NCBI RefSeq assembly: GCF_028683095.1
Contig: NZ_JAJUBC010000038.1
Coordinates: 1-46,514, forward strand
From: Enterovibrio gelatinilyticus
GTDB taxonomy: Bacteria; Pseudomonadota; Gammaproteobacteria; Enterobacterales; Vibrionaceae
Length of the DNA: 46,514 nt
Direction: 5' to 3'
Below, in pieces: positions 30,165 to 38,202 of the stretch (the stretch's first letter is position 1; each line of letters begins with the position of its first letter). A program made the position numbers and the translations under genes. Under the pieces are notes generated by a model that saw only the letters and a program-made list of their open reading frames with translations, was not told the origin of the DNA and did no database searches.

Positions 30165-31439
30165 TTATTTGAATTGCTGCGCCAGCATCATCTTGTCGAA
30201 CACGGCAACGGATTTTTTGAAATCGGTCATCTCTTGACGAGACACTGACGTCGCCATTGGAATTTTGGCTGTCATTGGATTCACCGCTCGGCCACGTATC
30301 AGCAATTCATAGTGAATATGCGGTCCAGTGACTCGCCCACTACGCCCGGACAATGCAATACGCTGACCGCGAGTGACACGCTGACCTTTTCGCACCAAAA
30401 TTTTGCTGTTGTGCAAGTATCGGGTGCGGAATTGGTTGCCGTGGTCCACAACGATGTACTTACCCGCATACGGGTGGTTTCGTACCATCACAACTACACC
30501 ATCCCCTGTCGATACAACTGGCGTTCCTGTCGGCACAGCAAAGTCAGTGCCGTTATGTGGCGAAACGCGCCCTGTTACAGGGTGTTTTCGTTTAGGGTTG
30601 AAACCGGAGCTGATACGTTTCTTGCTCACCGTTGGATAACGCTGGAAAGCACTTTGTAAGCTATCGCCGCTTTTATCGTAATAGTTACCGTCACTATGCA
30701 GGTAAGCTGTTATTGGTGCGCCTCTTCGTTCAATACGAATGGCTTGAATCTCTCGATTGCCACTTGGCTGACCTTCAACAAACTGCTCAGCACGCACGAC
30801 TTCAAATTTGTCACCCGCTCTTAGATCACGCGAGAAGTTAATCTTATCTTTCAGGAGTGTCGTTATCGCCGCTACGTCGTTGTAGCTAAGTCCTGCACGA
30901 CGGGCTGATACAGAAAAGCTCCCTTCAATATCCCCCGTAGTGACGGTTTGATTCCATTTGCCGGGAATGTTGACTTCAACCAACTCATAGCCTTCATCGC
31001 CCAAGCGCTGATACTGTACTTTTTCAGCAATGTTAAATTCTAGTTCCAGCTTCTCTAGATGCTTTACTGCCCCATCAATCCAAAAGCGAAGAATGTCACC
31101 CGGTTGTAAGGTATCAATACGCAGGTGGTTGAGGTCTGCTTCCATCAACTGAAGTAAATCGCTATAAGGAATGCCCAGCTTCATGAAGATTTCGCTGAGG
31201 CTATCTCCAGATTGAATGGTGTATTCATAGGCAGGGAGATCAATCGAACTTTCAGCCTCTAGCTCGACCACTGGCTGAGTTGGCATCACTGAGTCCGTAA
31301 GATTCAATGGGATAATTCTGATCGGGTCGTTTTTCATGTTCACCGATACGGAAACTGCCATTGTGATGAGGGATAGCCCCATCAAGCCAAGCATCGTTTT
31401 AGACAGCTTACTAAACGTCTTGGTTTTCTTTTCGTACAT
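30165..31439 (-). CDS. M23 family cell-wall endopeptidase (Shy/MepM-like)
   Basis: This 424-aa protein has one N-terminal membrane segment (LGLMGLSLITMAVSVSV). An OapA/LysM-like domain follows (YTIQSGDSLSEIFMKLG, about 75-130), then a linker domain and a C-terminal LytM domain with zinc motifs HNGTDFAVPTG and GPHIHYEL. Proteins of this layout (Vibrio ShyA/ShyC, E. coli MepM) cut D,D-crosslinks to let peptidoglycan expand. Which Shy paralogue it is cannot be settled by eye. The ATG at 31439 was preferred to an upstream TTG. It is monocistronic. Confidence 0.85.
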   Translation of the reverse strand: MYEKKTKTFSKLSKTMLGLMGLSLITMAVSVSVNMKNDPIRIIPLNLTDSVMPTQPVVELEAESSIDLPAYEYTIQSGDSLSEIFMKLGIPYSDLLQLMEADLNHLRIDTLQPGDILRFWIDGAVKHLEKLELEFNIAEKVQYQRLGDEGYELVEVNIPGKWNQTVTTGDIEGSFSVSARRAGLSYNDVAAITTLLKDKINFSRDLRAGDKFEVVRAEQFVEGQPSGNREIQAIRIERRGAPITAYLHSDGNYYDKSGDSLQSAFQRYPTVSKKRISSGFNPKRKHPVTGRVSPHNGTDFAVPTGTPVVSTGDGVVVMVRNHPYAGKYIVVDHGNQFRTRYLHNSKILVRKGQRVTRGQRIALSGRSGRVTGPHIHYELLIRGRAVNPMTAKIPMATSVSRQEMTDFKKSVAVFDKMMLAQQFK

Positions 31440-31521
31440 CAATCCACTTCTCAATGTTGCTCAATCAACGAAAGCTACAGGCCTCAGTATAATCAAGCAC
31501 CGTACAATTCGTTACATCACT

Positions 31522-31617
31522 ATGTCAATTTATGCACTGAAAACGCGTAAATCGGCAGGCCATAAGAAAGACACCATTTTCTTCGATTGGTTTCCAGAAT
31601 GGAACTGGCTATGTTAA
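31522..31617 (+). CDS. Possible 31-aa small ORF upstream of trhP
   Basis: An ATG-TAA frame encodes a peptide starting MSIYALKTRKSAGHKK and ending DWFPEWNWLC. It is basic at first and then aromatic-rich. It lies in the trhP leader region and overlaps no other gene. No ribosome-binding site is obvious, so it may not be translated. Confidence 0.2.
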   Translation: MSIYALKTRKSAGHKKDTIFFDWFPEWNWLC

Positions 31618-31645
31618 CAAGATCACAGTAAAATCGCCCGCTATT

Positions 31646-31665
31646 CCACATCAAGTCCGATGTGG
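31646..31665. other. Hairpin in the trhP leader
   Basis: CCACATC and GATGTGG form a perfect 7-bp stem with a 6-nt loop, 35 bp before the trhP start. It has no T-tail, so it is more likely a leader structure than a terminator. Confidence 0.35.
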
Positions 31666-31699
31666 CCTGACTTACACTCAGACAACAGAAGCTAAGAAT

Positions 31700-33091
31700 A
31701 TGTTTGTACCAGAACTTCTATCGCCTGCTGGCAGCCTAAAAAACATGCGTTATGCCTTTGCTTACGGCGCTGATGCCGTTTACGCAGGTCAACCGCGTTA
31801 CAGCCTTCGTGTGCGCAATAACGAATTCAACCATGAGAACCTTCAAATCGGTATCGATGAAGCCCATGCACTGGGTAAAAAGTTCTACGTGGTGTGTAAT
31901 ATTCAACCGCACAACTCGAAGCTAAAAACCTTCATTCGCGATCTGAAACCTGTTGTTGATATGGGCCCTGATGCCCTAATCATGTCTGACCCAGGTCTTA
32001 TCATGATGGTACGCGAAGCATTCCCTGACATGTCAATTCACTTGTCAGTTCAAGCGAATGCGGTTAACTGGGCAACGGTGAAGTTCTGGCAAACCCAAGG
32101 CATTGAGCGCGTGATCCTTTCACGTGAACTGTCTTTAGAAGAAATCGAAGAAGTTCGTAAAGAAGTGCCGGAAATGGAGATTGAAATCTTCGTTCATGGT
32201 GCACTTTGCATGGCTTATTCTGGCCGCTGTCTGCTTTCTGGTTACATCAACAAACGTGACCCGAACCAAGGCACCTGCACCAATGCATGCCGTTGGGAAT
32301 ACAAAACAGAGAAAGCGCAAGAAGACGAAACCGGTCAAATCGTTGAAATTCAAGACGCCGTTCAAGTTCAAGACGTTGAAGAGCGTCCAGACAACACATT
32401 GGGTCTTGGTAAACCAACAGACGAAGTGGTGCTGTTGAGCGAAGCGCACCGCCCAGAAGAAAAAATGGCGGCGTTTGAAGACGAGCACGGCACTTACATC
32501 ATGAACTCAAAAGATCTTCGCGCTATCCAGCACGTAGAGCGCTTGACCAAGATGGGTGTACACTCGCTGAAAATCGAAGGCCGTACTAAGTCTTTCTACT
32601 ACTGTGCACGTACTGCGCAAGTCTATCGTAAAGCGATTGATGACGCAGTCGCGGGCAAGCCTTTTGATGAGACCTTGATGGGCACGCTAGAAAGCCTAGC
32701 GCACCGCGGTTACACCGAAGGATTCCTTCGTCGTCACAACCACAGTGAATACCAAAACTACGACTACGGTTACTCTGTTTCAGATACCCAGCAGTTCGTG
32801 GGCGAGTTCACTGGTAAACGTCGTGGTGATTTGGCTGAAGTCGAAGTGAAGAACAAATTTGTTGTGGGCGACTCACTGGAAGTGATGACGCCAAGCGGCA
32901 ATGTCGTATTCACGCTAGAAACCATGGAAAACCGCAAGAGTGAAGTGATCGACGATGCGAAAGGTAACGGTCACTTTGTCTTTATCCCAATGCCAGAAGA
33001 CATGAACCTAGATTTCGGCCTGCTTATGCGTAACTTGGTCGACGGTGCGAACACCCGTAACCCAAATACCATTCAGACAGTGAGTGCGTAA
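31700..33091 (+). CDS. trhP: tRNA hydroxylation protein TrhP (YegQ, peptidase U32 family)
   Basis: The 463-aa U32-family protein begins MFVPELLSPAGSLKNMRYAF and carries the U32 signature. This includes EIFVHGALCMAYSGRCLLSGY and TCTNACRWEY, four conserved Cys suited to an iron-sulphur cluster. In E. coli YegQ/TrhP takes part in 5-hydroxyuridine formation at tRNA position 34, using prephenate-derived chemistry. An acidic insert near residues 210-240 is common in the YegQ branch. It is followed after 3 nt by a YfhL-type ferredoxin, suggesting a functional pair. Protease activity is not expected despite the family name. Confidence 0.92.
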   Translation: MFVPELLSPAGSLKNMRYAFAYGADAVYAGQPRYSLRVRNNEFNHENLQIGIDEAHALGKKFYVVCNIQPHNSKLKTFIRDLKPVVDMGPDALIMSDPGLIMMVREAFPDMSIHLSVQANAVNWATVKFWQTQGIERVILSRELSLEEIEEVRKEVPEMEIEIFVHGALCMAYSGRCLLSGYINKRDPNQGTCTNACRWEYKTEKAQEDETGQIVEIQDAVQVQDVEERPDNTLGLGKPTDEVVLLSEAHRPEEKMAAFEDEHGTYIMNSKDLRAIQHVERLTKMGVHSLKIEGRTKSFYYCARTAQVYRKAIDDAVAGKPFDETLMGTLESLAHRGYTEGFLRRHNHSEYQNYDYGYSVSDTQQFVGEFTGKRRGDLAEVEVKNKFVVGDSLEVMTPSGNVVFTLETMENRKSEVIDDAKGNGHFVFIPMPEDMNLDFGLLMRNLVDGANTRNPNTIQTVSA

Positions 33092-33094
33092 TCG

Positions 33095-33349
33095 ATGGCG
33101 CTATTGATCACCGAGAAGTGCATTAACTGCGACATGTGCGATCCTGAGTGTCCGAACGATGCCATCACGTTCGGCGCTGAGATCTACGAGATCGATCCAG
33201 ACAAATGCACGGAATGCGTGGGTCACTATGAAAAGCCAACCTGTCAGTCGGTTTGCCCGATCACGAACTGCATCATTATTGATCCAGAACGTCGTGAAAC
33301 GAACGATGAACTATTAGAAAAGTTTGTTACCCTTCAGGGTCTTGCATAA
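33095..33349 (+). CDS. yfhL: YfhL family 4Fe-4S dicluster ferredoxin
   Basis: The 84-aa ferredoxin has a first cluster motif CINCDMCDPECPN and a second set CTECVGHYEKPTCQSVCP. The longer loop in the second set defines the Alvin/YfhL-type 2[4Fe-4S] ferredoxins. It would carry electrons in the cytoplasm. It begins 3 nt after trhP, so the two are almost certainly one operon, and it is the likely electron partner of TrhP (inference from context). A GNRA-loop terminator follows. Confidence 0.93.
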   Translation: MALLITEKCINCDMCDPECPNDAITFGAEIYEIDPDKCTECVGHYEKPTCQSVCPITNCIIIDPERRETNDELLEKFVTLQGLA

Positions 33350-33350
33350 G

Positions 33351-33374
33351 AAAAGCGCCGAAAGGCGCTTTTTT
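33351..33374 (+). terminator. Terminator after the ferredoxin gene
   Basis: An AAGCGCC/GGCGCTT stem with a GAAA tetraloop is followed by a T-run, immediately after the yfhL stop. Confidence 0.88.
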
Positions 33375-33403
33375 GTTGGCTGCAATAAATAAACGCTCAG
33401 CTC

Positions 33404-34240
33404 CTACTGGCGAAGCACAATCAAGCACTGCTCTGGTTTCACTTTCACCCGCTTTTTCTTTTTTGTCGTGACGACTTTTTCCTGTTCATCTTTCGGCTTC
33501 GGTCGCCAACTGATCAATTCACTGCCACAGCCATCCCCTTTCGGCGGCGTTGCTTGCTCAACACAGGAGGCGTTTCCGTCAGGACAACGCAGTCGCACAT
33601 GCATGTGATAGTGATGTCCCCACCACGGCCTCACTTTTTGTAACCACGAACGATCTTCCCATGCCATTTCACACAGGGTTTCTTTGATCACTGGATGGAC
33701 AAAAATACGTGCAACTTCAGGTTCTGACGCGGCCACTTGGAAAAGAATGGCATGTTCCTCAAGCCAATTGTCACGGCGCAACGAATAGGACTTTAAATCA
33801 ACCATGCTAATTGCAGTGGGAGCTTCCAATGTACTTTGTTTAAGCCTATCTGGCGTAAAGCTTAACCAGATATCCGCATCCAGCCCCGTTTGATGGCTGG
33901 AATGCCCGCTGGTAAAGTTCCCTCCACGTGGCATCGAAATATCCGCAATCAACAAGTCATCAAGACCAAAGCCTTTGGTTCTCGCCGCAAGCTTCGTTAG
34001 GTAAGCAATCATGTCTGGGTGGCCATAGTAACGGTTTCTTGATGGTCGAATCACTTGGTAGCCTTCACCCACCAGCGGCATGGCTTCTCCGCCTTGAAGG
34101 CACCCATTGGCATAACTGCCGATTGATTGATCTTGCCCGTATGCAGGGGCATCAACACGTTCCCATTCATTGGCAAATGCCATTTCTAATCCCCATAAAA
34201 ACAAAGCCATTAGAAAAAGCATGAATATGGTTTTCGTCAT
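33404..34240 (-). CDS. mepA: Penicillin-insensitive murein endopeptidase MepA
   Basis: This 278-aa protein has a signal peptide (TIFMLFLMALFLWGLEMAFA) and the LAS-type zinc motifs of MepA: GNFTSGHSSHQTGLDADIWL and, near the C-terminus, WWGHHYHMHVRLRCP. Six or more Cys are consistent with the disulphide-bonded periplasmic enzyme. It cuts D-Ala-mDap crosslinks in peptidoglycan. The C-terminal tail is Lys-rich. It is transcribed alone, between the ferredoxin terminator and the siderophore region. Confidence 0.94.
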   Translation of the reverse strand: MTKTIFMLFLMALFLWGLEMAFANEWERVDAPAYGQDQSIGSYANGCLQGGEAMPLVGEGYQVIRPSRNRYYGHPDMIAYLTKLAARTKGFGLDDLLIADISMPRGGNFTSGHSSHQTGLDADIWLSFTPDRLKQSTLEAPTAISMVDLKSYSLRRDNWLEEHAILFQVAASEPEVARIFVHPVIKETLCEMAWEDRSWLQKVRPWWGHHYHMHVRLRCPDGNASCVEQATPPKGDGCGSELISWRPKPKDEQEKVVTTKKKKRVKVKPEQCLIVLRQ

Positions 34241-34348
34241 CTCAGCCCCACAACAAAGAATTCTCTACGATCTTAGCAGGCTAGACTACTGCGAGTGACG
34301 AAGGGTTACTTAAAGAGTTAAACGATGGAAAGAATTGTAAGCCGAATC

Positions 34349-34377
34349 AAAAAAGGAGAAGCATCGCTTCTCCTTTT
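34349..34377. terminator. Terminator downstream of the siderophore receptor
   Basis: A GGAGAAGC/GCTTCTCC stem with a 3-nt loop has a strong T-run on the minus strand, about 65 bp past the receptor stop. A second imperfect AAAGAGGAG/CTTCTCTTT hairpin lies between it and the stop codon. Confidence 0.8.
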
Positions 34378-34442
34378 CGTCAAAATTACGGCCAGCATCA
34401 GGCCTGATAAAAGAGAAGTTCAGACTCCTCTTTCATTACCAA

Positions 34443-36377
34443 TTAGAAGCCCCAATTCACACCCAGTTTGATGTTACGCCCAGGTTCAAACGTACCATTG
34501 TAATCTTCACTCAAACTCGCTTGGTCACGGTATGCTTTGTCGAACACGTTCTTGATTGACGCTGTCAACGTAAGATCTTCGCCGTTCACAGGCATCCACT
34601 GAGCGTATACGTCATGAACACCATAACCTGGTTTTTCTTCAGAGCCCTCTGGCACATCTGTCAAACGGCTAACAAAACGTCCTGTCCAACCAAACTCAAG
34701 ATCTTCCGTCGCAAAATAGTTCACACTGGTAACCAACGTATCGCCAATCGAAGTGCCAATGTTCATGTCGCTATCGCTCAAAGGGACACCGTTTAGCTCT
34801 GGTTCTGCGCGAGTATAACTAATAGTCGCTGCAATGCTTTCCAACTGGTAACCCGCTGAGACGGTATACCCTTGATTGTCTAACGTGCCAACGTTTTCAT
34901 AAACGGCACCATCACGATCAACCACATCTTCGATTTTGCTATCAAACACTTGTGCCGACAAATACCCGTTGTCAAAGCTCCAGTTAACGGTCAGCTCCGT
35001 ATTTTTTGCTGTTTCACCCTTACGGTCATTATCACTATAGGTGTAATCCAACAACCACAATTCGCCAATTTGCGGGCCTCTAAAGGCCTCTGCATAACCA
35101 AGAATGACATTCACATCGTCAGTGATGAAGTAAGTAGCTGCAGCATTCGGGCTAAACCCGCTATCTGAAATGTCACTGCCTTCGGAGCGAGAATCACCAT
35201 CTCGCAGATCTTCATCTAAGGCATAACGGTCATAACGCGCACCAGCGCTTAGTACCAATGACTGTGTCGCGTTGTAGTCACCTTGGAGGTAAACGCCAAA
35301 TTGGTCACCTTTATCGACGAAAGTTTGGCCTCCACCGCTAAACGTAGATTCATCACCACGGAAGTCTGTGCCGTAAATCAACGTGAACTGATCGAAGAGA
35401 GATGTATTGCGAATGTCACCACCGATCGATTCGGTGTTACCAACATAGGTTCCGAATCGAGGATCATTAAAACGCTCAAGATTTATATCGGTGTAGTAAA
35501 ACGTGGTATCCAGATTCAGCCATGCACTGTCAGAATCTAATAAATAGTTTAGCGTCGCGGTGTCACGATAAGTGCTTTGTAGCAATGGGTAGTTTCTACT
35601 GAAATCCCCCATATGTGGACGTGCAAAGCGCGTTGAATCATCTTCTTTGCGCTCATAACTGAAAGTGACCGTTTGAAAATCTGTCAGCTCACCCACAATT
35701 TTCGCAAAGCCGAACTTATTACGAAACCCTGTGTAATCAGCAGTATCGCCATTTCCGTCAACGTAATCATCTTGATCGGTATAACCCAAGGATGCTAGAA
35801 CAGTGACTTTCTCTGTTAGTGCACCATACCCCGTTGCGGACGTCTTAAAACCTTCCGTATTGTCTGAGTAAGTGGTTTTCACTCGACCACCAAATTGCTC
35901 ACCCGCTTCGAGCAACGCACGAGGATCTTTGGTTTTCATCTTGATAGCACCGCCTAAAGCACCTGCGCCATCGGTCGCACGTCCTGCACCTGCAAAAACG
36001 TCAACTTGTTCAAGTAGCTCAGGTTCAATAAACAAACTGCCTTGGTGGTGGAACAAAGAACCCGCTTGAACCGCTCCATCAATGGTGACGTTCAACATGG
36101 TATCTTCAAGGCCTCGCACGTAGACTTTCTGTGAATAGTCCGTGCTGCCACCTACCGATACTTCCGAGCTGGTACGGAAAATATCATTGAGATCGCTAGC
36201 TTGGCTCTTCTCAAGCTGGCTGGCATCAATAGCGACATCAGTAGCTTGAAGTGGATTACCAGTAACAACAACTGTCTCATCAGTGTTTGAGGTATTCGCG
36301 ATTGCGATATGGCTGAAAAGTGCGGTACATACAGCAACACTAAGTGGGGATACTTTGAAGCGGCTTCCTTGGAACAT
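34443..36377 (-). CDS. TonB-dependent siderophore receptor
   Basis: The 644-aa product has a signal peptide (cleavage near SHIAIA|NTS) and a TonB box DETVVVTG at residues 33-40. The plug domain includes VYVRGLEDTMLNVTIDGA and AGALGGAIKMKTKDP, and the beta-barrel ends in a terminal Phe (KLGVNWGF), the signal for outer-membrane insertion. It is preceded by a strong Fur box and is the last gene on the same strand as the asb-like genes. It is therefore the likely receptor for the siderophore made here. The plug sequence alone does not fix the ligand; a catecholate or haem receptor origin is also possible. Confidence 0.88.
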   Translation of the reverse strand: MFQGSRFKVSPLSVAVCTALFSHIAIANTSNTDETVVVTGNPLQATDVAIDASQLEKSQASDLNDIFRTSSEVSVGGSTDYSQKVYVRGLEDTMLNVTIDGAVQAGSLFHHQGSLFIEPELLEQVDVFAGAGRATDGAGALGGAIKMKTKDPRALLEAGEQFGGRVKTTYSDNTEGFKTSATGYGALTEKVTVLASLGYTDQDDYVDGNGDTADYTGFRNKFGFAKIVGELTDFQTVTFSYERKEDDSTRFARPHMGDFSRNYPLLQSTYRDTATLNYLLDSDSAWLNLDTTFYYTDINLERFNDPRFGTYVGNTESIGGDIRNTSLFDQFTLIYGTDFRGDESTFSGGGQTFVDKGDQFGVYLQGDYNATQSLVLSAGARYDRYALDEDLRDGDSRSEGSDISDSGFSPNAAATYFITDDVNVILGYAEAFRGPQIGELWLLDYTYSDNDRKGETAKNTELTVNWSFDNGYLSAQVFDSKIEDVVDRDGAVYENVGTLDNQGYTVSAGYQLESIAATISYTRAEPELNGVPLSDSDMNIGTSIGDTLVTSVNYFATEDLEFGWTGRFVSRLTDVPEGSEEKPGYGVHDVYAQWMPVNGEDLTLTASIKNVFDKAYRDQASLSEDYNGTFEPGRNIKLGVNWGF

Positions 36378-36398
36378 CTTTCTACTTCCATATAATAA

Positions 36399-36422
36399 CG
36401 ATAATGATTTTCATTATTATCA
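36399..36422. promoter_or_regulatory. Fur box upstream of the receptor gene
   Basis: Two overlapping 7-1-7 Fur motifs, CGATAATGATTTTCA (36399-36413) and TTTTCATTATTATCA (36408-36422), lie 22-45 bp before the receptor start codon. Overlapping boxes are typical of strong Fur repression. Confidence 0.85.
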
Positions 36423-36524
36423 AATGAGAGTGGTGTACTGTAAACGAATTTTACAACTGTTACAAATGCACTAAGATATTGATTTTTAAGTTATTAGTGG
36501 CTGGTTCACGCCAATGGTCTGTGA

Positions 36525-37229
36525 CTAAGAAAAACAGTACCCTATCCCATGGGCTGTTTGTAGACGCTCTGCATTCATTCCAGCCGCCACCAGTTTCTTG
36601 CGGACTCGACTCAAATGCATATCTAAGCTCCTATCGTATTTCTGAAATTCTCGCGAGAGAACGCGTTGATACAAATAGTCTTTACTCAGGATTTGATGCT
36701 GTTGAGCCACCAGCGTCCAAAGCAGCTTAAATTGGATGGGCGTAACAGAGATAATTTGTCCATCATAGATCACCTCTTGCTGCTTTTTATCCATCACCAA
36801 TTGATCAACAATCATAAGCGAATGGTGAGAGGAGGCTGGTTGTTGTGCTGTGCGCCTAAGTATTGCGGCTGTTCGGCACACGATTTCGCTAAAGGGTTGC
36901 TGGCGAGTGATGTAATCATCCGCACCGTAAATAAAGCTATTGATACAGGTGCGTTGGCAATACTCTTCAGCCAACAATACGATCGGAATAGATGTCTTTT
37001 GGCGCAGATTTTTGAGTAAGCAATGCCCTTTCATTTCAGGAAGTGAGCTTGATAGCATCATAAGTTCAGTCGCCAGTTGCTCTTCAAGCGCTAACGCCTC
37101 GCCAGAAGATACACACCATCGCGCCAAGAAACCTTTGCGTTGAAGTTGATCAACGAGTGCTTTTCCGTATTTCTTATCAGGCTCAACAACCAGCAAAGTG
37201 TGTCCGTACTGCGCTACTTGTGCATTCAT
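36525..37229 (-). CDS. Orphan OmpR-type response regulator with degenerate receiver
   Basis: The 234-aa protein has a receiver-like domain (about 10-125) and a winged-helix OmpR domain ending DRSLDMHLSRVRKKLVAAGM and IGYCFS. Key phosphorylation residues are changed. The phosphoacceptor Asp is Ser60 (MMLSSSLPEMKG), the acidic pair is Glu16-Pro17 (VVEPDKK), the switch Thr is Ala87 (VLLAEE) and the conserved Lys is Arg109 in DDYITRQQPF, with two extra residues. The DNA-binding domain looks intact. Four Cys (39, 70, 91, 95) sit in the receiver. No histidine kinase is nearby. It lies between asbF and the receptor with its own Fur-like box, suggesting phosphorylation-independent control of this siderophore locus. 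Confidence 0.88.
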   Translation of the reverse strand: MNAQVAQYGHTLLVVEPDKKYGKALVDQLQRKGFLARWCVSSGEALALEEQLATELMMLSSSLPEMKGHCLLKNLRQKTSIPIVLLAEEYCQRTCINSFIYGADDYITRQQPFSEIVCRTAAILRRTAQQPASSHHSLMIVDQLVMDKKQQEVIYDGQIISVTPIQFKLLWTLVAQQHQILSKDYLYQRVLSREFQKYDRSLDMHLSRVRKKLVAAGMNAERLQTAHGIGYCFS

Positions 37230-37255
37230 TACGCCATCCGTAAGGTTTCATCGCC

Positions 37256-37286
37256 CGATAATGAGATCGATTATCAATATCATTAC
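37256..37286. promoter_or_regulatory. Fur-like box upstream of the orphan regulator
   Basis: TGAGATCGATTATCA (37262-37276) matches the 7-1-7 Fur consensus TGATAATNATTATCA at 11 of 14 positions. An overlapping minus-strand TGATATTGATAATCG also matches at 11 of 14. The cluster is 27-57 bp before the regulator start. Confidence 0.6.
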
Positions 37287-37370
37287 GTTTTATGAAAGAG
37301 AATCACACCACAGATTAGATCAAGATCACACTATTAGAGTCTAGTAAGTTAGGCGGCTGTGTTATTTCCC

Positions 37371-38201
37371 TTATGAATACATATGAAGGTTTTGCTTAAT
37401 GGACTCAAGTGCAGCTTTGTCCACCAATAAGGTTTTCTTCACGTCATTACCAAACCATTCCAGCGACGCTGTTGAATCTTCGTTTCTCAACACCTCTGGT
37501 AAGAATCGATGATAATCCATCGCTCCTTCTAAAAGCGGAACCATGCCATATCGACTCCCTGCAGGGGAGTAAACATTGTGCGGCGAGAATACATTCAATT
37601 GCTCTCTCGAACGCACATTTTTTAGATGATAATGACCAACACAATGCGCTACACGTCGATGGAAGGCGACAGGATCTTCACCAGCCTCCCAAACATGTAA
37701 GGTATCAAAATTCAATTTCAATGCAGGGTGATTGACCTCATCCAACAACTGGAGAGTTGAATTTGGCGTATCGGCAAGCGTCCCAGGATGAGTTTCCACT
37801 AGCACATCTATTCCTAAATCGGCGGCATAACAACAGATCTGATGCAGGCGGCGCGCCATCGATTTTCGCTGTTTAGCATCAACACAATCGCTCGCTTGAT
37901 GTCCCGCAAAGGTTCGTACTTTTGATGTATCCCAGTAGTTGGCAAGACGGCAGATATGCTGACATTTTTTCTCAGCTTCTCGTTCATCACCAACGATGGG
38001 CAAATAGTCACTTAACATAGAGATAGATAGCCCCATCTCATTGATCCATTTGGCATCATATTGAGGCTGGTGCTCTAAGCCAAGCGCGTGAGCCCCCCAA
38101 AGCTCAATGCCTTGAAAATCATGACTCCTCGCCCACTCTGCGATGTTCTCTAGGGAAACCAAATGGTGTCGAAATGAAATAGTGCAAATAGACAGTTGCA
38201 T
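37371..38201 (-). CDS. asbF: AsbF-like 3-dehydroshikimate dehydratase
   Basis: This 276-aa TIM-barrel protein of the xylose-isomerase-like AP-endonuclease 2 family opens MQLSICTISFRHHLVSLENI, close to Bacillus AsbF. It keeps FQGIELWGAHA, VRTFAGHQASD, VLVETHPGTLADT, LKLNFDTLHVWEAGEDP and SLEWFG, which supply the metal ligands (Glu, Asp, His). AsbF converts 3-dehydroshikimate to 3,4-dihydroxybenzoate, the catechol unit of petrobactin. The ATG at 38201 was chosen because it sits one nucleotide after the asbDE stop, follows a GAGG motif and matches the family N-terminus; the open frame extends further upstream inside asbDE. Confidence 0.92.
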   Translation of the reverse strand: MQLSICTISFRHHLVSLENIAEWARSHDFQGIELWGAHALGLEHQPQYDAKWINEMGLSISMLSDYLPIVGDEREAEKKCQHICRLANYWDTSKVRTFAGHQASDCVDAKQRKSMARRLHQICCYAADLGIDVLVETHPGTLADTPNSTLQLLDEVNHPALKLNFDTLHVWEAGEDPVAFHRRVAHCVGHYHLKNVRSREQLNVFSPHNVYSPAGSRYGMVPLLEGAMDYHRFLPEVLRNEDSTASLEWFGNDVKKTLLVDKAALESIKQNLHMYS

Positions 38202-38202
38202 A

